7,677 nucleotides of DNA. Source: Promethearchaeota archaeon (GTDB lineage: Archaea > Asgardarchaeota > Lokiarchaeia > Sigynarchaeales > SOKP01). This document shows positions 1 through 6,648 of the stretch, in pieces. The stretch covers positions 1 to 7,677 of the forward strand of contig JAUWBH010000217.1 in NCBI GenBank assembly GCA_030605085.1. The letters are read 5' to 3'. Made by a program: the position numbers and the translations under genes. Position 1 is the stretch's first letter. Every line of letters starts with the position of its first letter. A model generated the notes under the pieces. It was given only the letters and a program-made list of their open reading frames with translations. It did no database searches and was not told where the DNA came from.

Positions 1-21
1 GCAAATAACTCAAAATTGATT

Positions 22-459
22 TTATATTATTTTAGCAAATATCTCTTTTACTTCTCGATAAGAGCGATTTTCTCTGGGTAAATCGATTAAATTACCACCG
101 GTAATGTTGATCTTGCTTATCTCTTCGTTGTTAGATATGAAACCCAACAATTTAACGCGGTCTCTATTAAGATTCTCGACTTCTTTTACCAAAATATCCT
201 TTAAATTCTCTGGAAAGCGATTTCCTAGAATCCAGATATTCTCAAATTTCAGAGTTAACTTATCGATTATCTCTAAAATCCGTTTCATCGTATGTATGCC
301 CATTTTCGAAGCGTTGGATACGATTACAAGGTCGGTAACATCTCGACCAGTTTTTCGAGCAAAATGCTCCAATCCAGCTGGAGAATCTAAAAGAGTTAAA
401 TCGTAATTTTTAGACAATGTATCGATTACCCTTTTTAGCACATCGTTAATAAAACAGTA
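22..459 (-). pseudogene. cooC: CooC-like CODH nickel-insertion ATPase, 3' half only
   Basis: CooC proteins are MinD/ParA-type P-loop ATPases that help insert nickel into carbon monoxide dehydrogenase. Only the C-terminal half is present, about 146 codons from TAC at 459-457. It begins YCFINDVLKR, then YDLTLLDSPAGLEHFARKT (the family's Walker B/switch II region), VSNASKMG, and a nucleotide-base-binding stretch around WILGNRF. The P-loop half is absent. The first cooC-like codons, Tyr-Cys, are the second half of the family's Gly-Cys-x-Cys metal site; the preceding codons (TTA AGT ATA TTA) do not fit the family. The break therefore coincides with the start of the 14-bp repeat at 446-459. The first usable start is GTG at 441, with no ribosome-binding site. 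The frame is continuous with the TPR gene upstream, separated by that gene's TAA. It is probably a dead fragment whose 5' half lies elsewhere. Base composition looks richer in G+C than the cassette beside it. Confidence 0.82.
446..459 (-). repeat. 14-bp direct repeat, copy A: junction between cassette and cooC
   Basis: The minus strand reads TACTGTTTTATTAA, identical to 2083-2096. Translated in the cooC frame it gives Tyr-Cys-Phe-Ile-Asn, the start of the surviving cooC homology. The sequence upstream of it (TTAAGTATATTA) is not cooC-like. It behaves as an attachment-site core or target duplication: non-cooC DNA on one side, cooC on the other. A 14-bp match could occur by chance in AT-rich DNA, but its exact placement at the homology break makes that unlikely. 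Confidence 0.75.
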
Positions 460-471
460 TAATATACTTAA

Positions 472-1827
472 TTAGGATTTAATTTCTCTTTTTAATTTTT
501 TAATTTTTTTTGTAAGTATGGTTTGTAATGATTCGTTCAATTCAAGCCCCATTAAAATTTCCAATGCTTCCTCATAATATTTCAGAGATTTATCAAGCTC
601 TCCGCGAGCTTTGAATATACTACCAATATTATTTAATACAGTGGATTTTCCTTCGAGATTTCCCAATTTTTCGTCAATTTCCAGCGCTTTCTCATAATAT
701 TTCAGAGATTTATCAAGCTCTCCGCGATCTTGGAATATCCTACCAATATTATTTAATAAGGTGGATTGTCCTTTGAGATTTCCTAACTCTTCGACAATTT
801 CCAGCGCACTCTCATAATATTTCAGAGATTTATCAAGCTCTCCGCGATCTTGGAATATCAAACCAATATTATTTAATAAGGTGGATTGTCCTTCGAGATA
901 TCCTAACTCTTCGGCAATTTCCAGTGCACTCTCATAATATTTCAAAGCTTTGTCATGCTCTCCTCGATCTTGGAATATACCACCAATATTATTTAAAATG
1001 TTGGATTGTCCTTCGAGATTTCCTAACTCTTCGGCAATTACCAGCGCACTCTCATAATATTTCAGAGCTTTGTCATGCTCTCCGCGATTTTGGAATATAC
1101 CACCAATATTATTTAATATGGGGGCTTTTCCTTCGAGATTTCCTAACTTTTCTTCAATTTTCAGTGCTTCTTTAAAATTTTTCAGAGCCTTGTCAAGCTC
1201 TCCGCGAGTTTTTAATAGTAAACCGATATTATTTAAATTAATAGCTTTTTCTTCGAGATTTCCCAACTTTTCGTCAATTTCCAGTGCTTCTTCGAATTTT
1301 TTTAGTGTACAACTTCTTATTTTATATAAATTCTCATTTATAACATTTCTAATATTTTCTGGAGAATTTAATTCATAATAAGCTATGTGCTTTCCCGAAA
1401 AATCTGAAAAATGCATTGGAATATTAATTTTTGGTTCCTTTAAACTATCAAATTTGACATTTGTTAATATTGAGTCTCTTATTTTTGGATTGAATGCTTG
1501 TTTATAATAATTTTTTAATGCTACTTTAGCATTATAGCTCATCATTACTATTAGGCATTTTTCTAATCCTGCTAAAATTCCAAATTCAAAAATAACATTA
1601 GGTCTAAAACCATCTAGTATTACAATACCTAAAGCTGAGTTATTAATTAGATCAACAATTCTCTCTAAATAATCCTCACTAGGTCTTATTTCATCCCTTA
1701 ATAATATTGGATTATATCCTTCACTTATCACACGTTCTTGAACAATATTTAAAATATGTTCAATAAAATCTACATGCTTTTTTGAAGAATATACAATAAT
1801 GCAATTCAATCGCTTTTTTTCGACCAT
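472..1827 (-). CDS. TIR/deoxyribosyltransferase-like domain fused to TPR repeats, predicted defence protein
   Basis: A 451-residue protein counted from ATG at 1827; a TTG nine bases upstream is in frame but less likely, and neither has a clear Shine-Dalgarno site. Residues about 6-100 look like a TIR or nucleoside-deoxyribosyltransferase-like Rossmann fold: NCIIVYSSKK, a strand with LLRDEIRPSEDY, then LGIVILDGFRPNVIFEFG. The Glu in FEFG (about residue 81) occupies the place of the catalytic Glu in NAD-cleaving TIR and NDT-like enzymes. Residues 100-175 are unassigned. From about 175 to 430 come seven TPR units on a strict 40-residue period (LNNIGxIFQDRGELDKxLKYYESALEI), ending in a basic tail. 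TPRs probably sense a partner or trigger, and the N-terminal domain would be the effector, perhaps degrading NAD+. Enzyme activity is inferred, not shown. It is the only gene of a repeat-bounded cassette; a TATA-like stretch lies at about 1850-1860. Confidence 0.8.
   Translation of the reverse strand: MVEKKRLNCIIVYSSKKHVDFIEHILNIVQERVISEGYNPILLRDEIRPSEDYLERIVDLINNSALGIVILDGFRPNVIFEFGILAGLEKCLIVMMSYNAKVALKNYYKQAFNPKIRDSILTNVKFDSLKEPKINIPMHFSDFSGKHIAYYELNSPENIRNVINENLYKIRSCTLKKFEEALEIDEKLGNLEEKAINLNNIGLLLKTRGELDKALKNFKEALKIEEKLGNLEGKAPILNNIGGIFQNRGEHDKALKYYESALVIAEELGNLEGQSNILNNIGGIFQDRGEHDKALKYYESALEIAEELGYLEGQSTLLNNIGLIFQDRGELDKSLKYYESALEIVEELGNLKGQSTLLNNIGRIFQDRGELDKSLKYYEKALEIDEKLGNLEGKSTVLNNIGSIFKARGELDKSLKYYEEALEILMGLELNESLQTILTKKIKKLKREIKS
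541..1300 (-). repeat. In-gene tandem array of 120-bp units encoding TPRs
   Basis: A recurring segment occurs at 571, 691, 811, 931, 1051 and, more diverged, 1171: exactly 120 bp apart. The units at 571, 691 and 811 share 30 identical bases (ctcataatatttcagagatt plus the next ten). This is the DNA form of the 40-residue TPR array. Near-identity in the middle units and decay at the outer ones suggests recent duplication or gene conversion. Copy number may vary between strains and may be collapsed in assembly. Confidence 0.92.
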
Positions 1828-2082
1828 CTTAATCAAAAAGGATTTTTTTTTAATATTTTGATAGTGTCTTTATCATATTATTCAATAATATATTTTATGA
1901 TTAAATTGTTAAAAACAATATGTATAATCTTCAAGTATAGTTATTGTGATTTCTTTTTAGATAATTATAATTGAACTATTTTTGTCATAGTTTTTATTTT
2001 TTTGGCAAATTGAGTTTAGTTTTTAAAATCCTTATCAAATCAAGTATTAAATGTCGAACTTTCTGAATTTAATTTTTTTATA
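1828..2082. other. AT-rich gap upstream of the TIR-TPR gene
   Basis: 255 nt with no credible ORF, RNA gene or repeat array. It is nearly all A/T, so TATA-like strings abound. The likeliest promoter elements for the minus-strand gene are at about 1850-1860 (CAAAATATTAA, placed for a leaderless message) or 1886-1897. The left end of the inserted cassette lies at 2082, directly beside the repeat. Confidence 0.5.
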
Positions 2083-2102
2083 TTAATAAAACAGTAGCAA
2101 CC
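2083..2102 (-). repeat. Repeat copy B with cooC-derived flank GGTTGC
   Basis: The minus strand reads GGTTGC followed by TACTGTTTTATTAA. The last 14 bases match 446-459 exactly. Translated, the 20 bases give Gly-Cys-Tyr-Cys-Phe-Ile, the CooC CxC metal site. So this copy keeps cooC sequence upstream of the core but continues into non-cooC DNA after it, the mirror image of copy A. It directly follows the TAA stop of the PHP-ATPase (2105-2103) with no spacer, marking the junction of the ATPase-bearing DNA with cooC. Confidence 0.72.
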
Positions 2103-4983
2103 TTAATTATTTAACTCTGGAATTCTCCAATCGTATTTTTTAAATCTACGAATAATCGCATCTCGTCCTCCTTCCAATAGAAGAAGTTCATTAATAGAAT
2201 CTTCAAATCCTGCTTTGCTTGATATATAACCTAATTCTCTATCAATTGTATCTGAAGGTTTAGTATCTAAGTGAATTAATAAATCAACATCTCCTAACAC
2301 AGGTATATTTGCGTTATGAGTAGCAACTATTATCTGACGAGTTTTTTTTATTTTTAGTAAATATTTTGAAAATCTCCGGATTGAATCTTGATCCAATTCT
2401 GCATCGGCTTGATCAATAAGAAAAGGTTTTTTTTTTTTCCAAAAGCATTATATATAATAATATAGCACAACGTTCGCCTATTGATAATCGATTTAAGGGA
2501 ACATGCCTAGAATAATTTTCTCTCTTAAAAGAAATCATCGGTTTCCTGTCGATGTAGATTTTAAAAAGATCAATTAGAATTAAATCTTCAGAAAAAATCA
2601 AGGGGTAATCAAAATTATCGACTAGTCGATTTAATTTATCAAACATCATTCTTTTTTTTTTTGAAAATTTTTCAGAATAAATCGATATTTTATTATCAAT
2701 TATAGCTTTTCCTAATAAAAACGGTGAATAATCGTTTTGAATGCGAGGAATTATATCTTCAGCTTTAGTTTTGTGGACTTTTAAGAGAAAATCTTTATAT
2801 TCCTTATTTTTCTTAACATTCTTAAACCGAATTTTTATGTCTATTTTTAAACCTTTTAACTGCTCTCTTATTTCTTTGATTATTTTTTTCCTTTCAGAAT
2901 GTATTAATAAAGTTGACTTATGTACTTCTTCAGCTGTTTTAACTATTTGTTTTTCTTTGTTTAATACATCGTCTTTAATTTGTTTAAAAGTTAATATTTC
3001 CCTTTTTAATTTTTCAATATCTAATTTCACCAAGATAATATTCTCTTGGAATTTTTCAATGAAATCGATATCTTTCTCTTTTATTTTTTTTTTATATTTA
3101 TCATATTCTGTTTTAAAATGGTGGTTCCAATCTTTTAAAAATTCATTATAGTCCTTTTCAAATGTTTCTTTTGCTAAATTCAAGTTTTGAATAACAATTA
3201 AGGATTGTTTATTTAAATTGGATTTTATTTTATTATATTTATCTAAGAGGTTATTAATTTTTGATAACAGCTCTTTGCTATCAGCTTTAAATATGTCTAA
3301 TGTTGGAATATCACTTACCATGCTCTCTACTCGGTTAAACCAATCATTAAATGATTTAGGAAGATCTTCAATTCTCTTATTGGTTTCTAATAAAGTTTGA
3401 TAAAGCTTGAAATCTATATCTTTTACGCTTTCGAGAAATTTATGCCTTTCTTTTTGCTTATGAAGATTAGTTTGAACTTGTACCTCTTTTTTTTTTAAAT
3501 TTTCATACTTTTCGTATAACTCTTTTAAATTAGCTTTAAGTTTGCTTAATTCAACAATTTTCTTTTCACGTTTGATCTTTTCTTCAAAATTGATTTTAAA
3601 TGCATCTATTATTAAAAGTAGTGATTCAGTTCTTCTATGTAAACTTGGAATTTCTGTTTGACTTAAAACTTCAATAAAGTCTTTAGTATCTTGAGTTAAA
3701 TCACTTTCGCGAAAAGAAAGATCTTGATTTTTAATATAAAATGAAGTTTTTGTATCTTCTGACCAATTAATTTCTTTAGAGCCTTCTAATAGCATTAGGG
3801 ATCTTTCAATAGCATATACTGTATCGTTATTATTTTGATAAAAAATAATTACCTTGCCAATCTTACCTAACTGATCTCGAATTTTGTCATGGAAAATTTC
3901 AAAATATGCGCTATCTCCTGCTGGTAACGAGTTATTAGCGAATCTTATTAAATCTATTATTAAAGATTTTCCAGTTCCTCTTCCCCCAATTAAAGCGTTT
4001 AATTCAGGATTAAATCGAATATAATTATCCTCAAAAAACTCTGATTTTATGTATACGCCGATGATATACGGATAACCGTATAAATTATCAAGATTATAAC
4101 GCACTCTAGTTTTATGATCATATTGAATTTGTTTTAAACCTTTAACACTAGGAGAAGATAATTTTAAATAAGTAAAACCTTTATTACAATAGTTATATAA
4201 CTTACAATTGGGACATGTATCATAAATTTCAGATAATTTATCAAGATTATGTGAATCGGATACCTTAATTCGGGCAATTTTTTTAAAAATTTTAACTGTA
4301 GCAAATCTAGATCCTGTAGATGTAAAATTATAAGGACACTTAGAACTTTTATCGTCTTCATCTACTTCAGCTGAAATTGGAATTCCTAAATTCCACAAAT
4401 ACGTCAATGGATCTTTAACAAACTCTTCTAAAGACTCACCAGCTATCGTCTTCATAATCCCTGTGTTTTCAGTAAACGGATGAGGAAAAAAACAAATAGC
4501 GTCATATTCTATAATTTTTTTTCTGATATTAGAGCTAGGACTTGTTATGTCTTGGGTAGTTTGGTCACATTTATCAAGATCAATATTATTTTGGCTCGGT
4601 GGTTTTTTTTCTATTCCGCCTAAAAATCGAATTATGTCCTCTTTTCTTTTTTGATTGTCAAAAATCACGGCAAAATGTGTATTTCTTCCATCTTTTAATT
4701 CTATAGATGGATATATTTCTAAATTGTAATTGGCATTCTTTGCTAATTCTTTTAATAATTTTATTGCTTTAAAAAGTAGCTCTAAACTTTCTTCACGATG
4801 TACTGTAAGCGCTATAATTTCAATTTCGTGTTTATTTAAAATATCGAAAAATTTTAAGCAAAATTCTTTTAATTTTTCATCTTCTTTAATTTCTGGGTCG
4901 AGGTGTACATGTAAATCACTCTTATAATATTTGGAACCGAGTGGTTGGCTCAATAAATTATTAAAAATCTCATCAATTTCCAT
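2103..4983 (-). pseudogene. PHP-phosphoesterase/SMC-like ATPase (TrlF-like), frameshifted in a poly-A run
   Basis: The frame opens at ATG 4983 and runs 856 codons to a stop at 2413. Removing one base from the 12-A run (2427-2438 on the plus strand) joins it to the frame ending at 2103, giving 959 residues. N-terminal PHP domain: DLHVHL (H25, H27), H62, E95, H103, FPHP (H168), SDSH (D243, H245), so the usual metal ligands are kept. A Cys cluster (C216, C257, C260, C266) may bind metal. Walker A GGRGTGKS is at 333-340, a long coiled coil at about 465-720, and signature LSIGE at 833-837. After the shift come PFLIDQADAELD (Walker B, D857) and ATHNANIPV (H889). Such ATPases resemble Rad50/SMC and occur in defence loci; the PHP part probably hydrolyses phosphoesters, possibly nucleic acid. 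The product is inactive unless slippage restores the frame or the indel is an error. The second part's apparent start is only a TTG inside AELD. Confidence 0.85.
2427..2438. other. Run of 12 A (minus strand) that breaks the ATPase frame
   Basis: The run sits in codons Glu-Lys-Lys-Lys just before Walker B. Eleven A would keep Pro-Phe-Leu-Ile-Asp-Gln in frame; twelve gives Thr-Phe-Ser-Tyr-stop. A second run of 11 A at 2652-2662 lies in the same gene without breaking it. Long A-runs are prone to polymerase slippage and to sequencing error. Confidence 0.85.
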
Positions 4984-5002
4984 TTAATTAACAACCTTTT
5001 TT

Positions 5003-5017
5003 AGATATACTATATCT
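5003..5017. promoter_or_regulatory. 15-bp palindrome over the likely TATA box of the PHP-ATPase
   Basis: AGATATACTATATCT is a perfect 7-bp inverted repeat around one central base. On the minus strand it lies about 20-34 nt before the ATG at 4983, where an archaeal TATA box would sit for a leaderless or short-leader message. A weak AAGGTTG lies nearer the start codon. The symmetry suggests an operator for a dimeric regulator as well as a core promoter, but AT-rich palindromes can arise by chance. Confidence 0.4.
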
Positions 5018-5032
5018 TTAATGTTATAGAAT

Positions 5033-5076
5033 TATCTCTGAATTCTTGTTATTAATAATAATACGATTTAGAGATA
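5033..5076 (+). other. Candidate rolling-circle double-strand origin with nick site
   Basis: The plus strand at 5044-5058 reads TCTTGTTATTAATAA. This closely follows the CTTG^ATATTAATAA nick site of phiX174 and the TCTTG^ATA site of pC194-type plasmids, a family to which archaeal pGT5 Rep has been linked. The expected cut is between G5048 and T5049. Inverted 7-mers TATCTCT (5033-5039) and AGAGATA (5070-5076) flank it, placing it in a possible loop. It lies in the gap just downstream of rep. Nicking is inferred from sequence likeness only. Confidence 0.45.
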
Positions 5077-5166
5077 TAAATTTTTTTCAAATCTTTTTTT
5101 TTTTAATCGTTATTCAGATTCCCCTCTCATGTCTTACAAAAATTATACGAAAGTAATAAACATATC

Positions 5167-6375
5167 TTACCCATATCCATTCGCTTCTTTTTGTATTGTT
5201 CGAGTATATTTAAGCCTATCGCGTTTGTACCTTTTTTTGTTTTCCCTCACGATTTCTCTTAGTTCGGCGATGCCATTGATTCGATAGCTCCTTAGAACGC
5301 GTTTATATAGTATATCTGTGCCTAATTCGATGTCCCGTTCAGAAAGTTCTATATTAAAATCATTATATTTATAGATACGCTTATTTAATCCGTTTCTTAT
5401 CTTGTTTAGGGACATTTTTGCTGTTTTGATTCCCATTATCTTCACATGGTCTAGTAAAGAATTCGAAGCTCGGAGTTGTGGTCTGGTACCGCTTATTTTG
5501 AACCCTTTTGTAATCCTTTTCCTCGGCTGTTTGCAAATAGGACATTTATCTCTATAAAATTTAACTGTTGTTCCTGTTGAGATTAGTTTATTCGGCTTCA
5601 GGTAACCAAAATAATGATACGCGGGTTTTAGCTTCCCGTTCGCTTTTCTCCATAACGCTGCGTGCGAAACGGAATACACGATCGTATGATACGCGTCGTC
5701 TCTCCTTCCCGTATTTATGGTAACCCAATCTTTGTACTTCAATTTAATGTCTTCGTCGCTCCTAAGGTATCCGTACCCTATGTAATGGAAATGCGGATTA
5801 ATCGCCCTAACTATCTTTTTATTGCTACAAGCACATTCTTCCTCTTTTTTTCCGCAATGTTCGCACTTTTTCGACCAGAGGTCAAAAACAATAACACCTG
5901 CGAATAATCCAAACTCTTCTAAAAGGACTTTAACCGTCTTCTTAAATTTAAGGAAATCCTCGTAATTGTCTAAGTATGGTAAAATTATTTCTTGTTTTGG
6001 ACTTAGAATGAGGTGTACGATCTTTCCTACGCGAATTCCTTCGTTTGCCGCTTTCTCTTTAAATTCCAACAATTTTCTGTTGATGATTCTCGCCCTACTA
6101 GACGTGGCGTGGAGAAAACAAGTCTCGCAGTCTAATTTATTGCAGTGGTTGTAGTGTAATTTTAGAGATTTTATTTTATGAGTTTCGCAAGTGCTCGCTT
6201 CTCGGAATGTGTTGCAATTTTCCCTGTACCTTCCGTCTGTTTGCGTTTTTTCGTAATTTCCGCTTCCTGCTACGATCCAATTAGCTACTTTTTCGAAGTC
6301 TAAGGATTGATTTTCTTTTATTTGATTTATGATATTATTTTTATCCTCAATTCGACTTTTACTTTCTATAGTCAT
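5167..6375 (-). CDS. HUH rolling-circle replication initiator (Rep), archaeal plasmid type
   Basis: A 402-residue protein that should nick one DNA strand through a catalytic tyrosine and start rolling-circle replication. Visible parts: a zinc knuckle near C63/H66, H74, C78, C83, C86, continuing into SSRARIINR, a layout seen in archaeal Reps; motif 1 VHLILSPK (120-127); the metal-binding HUH motif NPHFHYIGYGY with H195 and H197; and a likely catalytic tyrosine Y234 in IVYSVSHAAL, where archaeal plasmid Reps carry a similar Y-x-x-S-H. Extra Cys pairs at C171/C174/C181/C183 and CPIC (278-281) suggest further metal sites. The C-terminus is basic. The start is ATG at 6375, without a Shine-Dalgarno site, 4 nt after the stop of a small upstream ORF, suggesting translational coupling. 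G+C looks higher than in the ATPase and TPR genes. It could instead be an HUH transposase, but no IS ends are visible. Confidence 0.85.
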   Translation of the reverse strand: MTIESKSRIEDKNNIINQIKENQSLDFEKVANWIVAGSGNYEKTQTDGRYRENCNTFREASTCETHKIKSLKLHYNHCNKLDCETCFLHATSSRARIINRKLLEFKEKAANEGIRVGKIVHLILSPKQEIILPYLDNYEDFLKFKKTVKVLLEEFGLFAGVIVFDLWSKKCEHCGKKEEECACSNKKIVRAINPHFHYIGYGYLRSDEDIKLKYKDWVTINTGRRDDAYHTIVYSVSHAALWRKANGKLKPAYHYFGYLKPNKLISTGTTVKFYRDKCPICKQPRKRITKGFKISGTRPQLRASNSLLDHVKIMGIKTAKMSLNKIRNGLNKRIYKYNDFNIELSERDIELGTDILYKRVLRSYRINGIAELREIVRENKKRYKRDRLKYTRTIQKEANGYG

Positions 6376-6433
6376 TTTATTAGGTTGAAATAAACTGTAG
6401 TAATTTTGTTGATTTTTGTTCCTTAATTATTTT

Positions 6434-6449
6434 AGTTAGATCTTTAAAA
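6434..6449 (+). repeat. Inverted repeat, left arm (16 bp)
   Basis: AGTTAGATCTTTAAAA is the exact reverse complement of 6530-6545. The arms are separated by 80 nt. A perfect 16-bp pair this close is unlikely by chance. It could form a stem in single-stranded plasmid DNA (for example a single-strand origin) or bind a regulator. Confidence 0.6.
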
Positions 6450-6529
6450 AGGTCTTGGTAAAATATTGTATCACGGTAAAAATCATCAGTATATTCTTTT
6501 TGAGCAAATATCCTTACAAGAGCTAAATG

Positions 6530-6545
6530 TTTTAAAGATCTAACT
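6530..6545 (-). repeat. Inverted repeat, right arm (16 bp)
   Basis: TTTTAAAGATCTAACT pairs perfectly with 6434-6449. Homology stops at once on both sides of each arm. Both arms lie inside the small frameshifted ORF upstream of rep and contain AGATCT. Confidence 0.6.
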
Positions 6546-6597
6546 GCTAATTTATATATTAGGTTTTAATAATATCATTGTTCGATGGAAATTCCAT

Positions 6598-6648
6598 TTT
6601 TTACCTTTATACTACTAAATTTAATAGATTTTGACCATTTGTTAAATC
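6598..6648. promoter_or_regulatory. Divergent promoter region between the rep operon and the HEPN gene
   Basis: This 51-nt gap separates the minus-strand small ORF/rep pair from the plus-strand HEPN gene. AAATTTAATAG at 6617-6627 is TATA-like and lies about 25 nt before the HEPN ATG, which suits a leaderless archaeal message. TATACTACT at 6608-6616 is another option. On the minus strand AAAGGT (6608-6603) is the ribosome-binding site for the small ORF. Such a short shared region could couple control of the two transcripts. Confidence 0.35.

Larger units (their letters stand above)
460..2096 (-). mobile_element. TIR-TPR cassette inserted at the cooC site, including one repeat copy
   Basis: This segment of 1623 nt plus one 14-bp repeat copy lies between two identical direct repeats. 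Removing it and one repeat would rejoin GGTTGC-TACTGTTTTATTAA-CGATGTG in one frame, giving Gly-Cys-Tyr-Cys-Phe-Ile-Asn-Asp-Val, a normal CooC CxC region. It carries one gene, whose stop lies 12 nt from the right repeat, and a 255-nt AT-rich upstream region. It encodes no recombinase, and I see no convincing inverted repeats at its ends. It could have been mobilised in trans by an integrase outside the window. Alternatively, the repeat could be a long target duplication. Unit status is inferred from the junctions. Confidence 0.6.
6380..6597 (-). pseudogene. Small ORF upstream of rep, frameshifted (72 aa if repaired)
   Basis: ATG at 6597 is preceded at 5-nt spacing by AAAGGT, the best ribosome-binding site in the window. 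The frame reads MEFPSNNDIIKT then stops. Adding one A to the AAAA run near 6564-6567 continues it as NLIYKLAVRSLKHLALVRIF and on through YTDDFYRD and KIIKEQKS to TAA at 6382-6380, 4 nt before the rep ATG. The repaired product would be a 72-residue, charged, mostly helical-looking protein. The 61-codon downstream frame has no ATG, GTG or TTG of its own, which supports a frameshift. A small gene before rep could be a copy-number or DNA-binding protein; I do not recognise the family. The 16-bp inverted repeats lie inside it. Confidence 0.5.

Noticed and set aside
446..459. True integron attC site
   Set aside because: There is no attC-like paired inverted structure and no integrase in the window; the repeat is explained better as cooC-derived target sequence.
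541..1300. Regular repeats that might be a CRISPR array
   Set aside because: The 120-bp period has no unique spacers and keeps one open frame encoding TPRs, so it is a coding repeat.
1897..1977. 26-codon plus-strand ORF in the cassette upstream region
   Set aside because: Very short, hydrophobic by AT bias, with no ribosome-binding site or recognisable feature.
2103..2396. A separate 97-residue gene
   Set aside because: Its start would be a TTG within AELD, and its sequence is the C-terminal ATPase half (Walker B tail and His switch), so it belongs to the frameshifted gene upstream.
4984..5000. AAGGTTGTTAATTAA before the ATPase ATG, resembling part of copy B
   Set aside because: Only about nine bases match and the core TACTGTTTTATTAA is absent; it is more simply a weak ribosome-binding region.
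5091..5103. Poly-T run as a terminator of rep
   Set aside because: It is poly-A on the strand on which rep is transcribed, so it does not fit an archaeal T-rich terminator for that gene.
5130..5292. Plus-strand ORF running antisense into the end of rep
   Set aside because: It overlaps a well-supported gene on the other strand and its product looks like a shadow translation.
6388..6432. Possible third, degenerate copy of the attachment repeat (aataaactgtag plus ccttaattattt)
   Set aside because: Its two parts are 20 nt further apart than in copy B and have mismatches, and 12-bp matches are expected by chance in DNA this rich in A/T. It does not resemble cooC.
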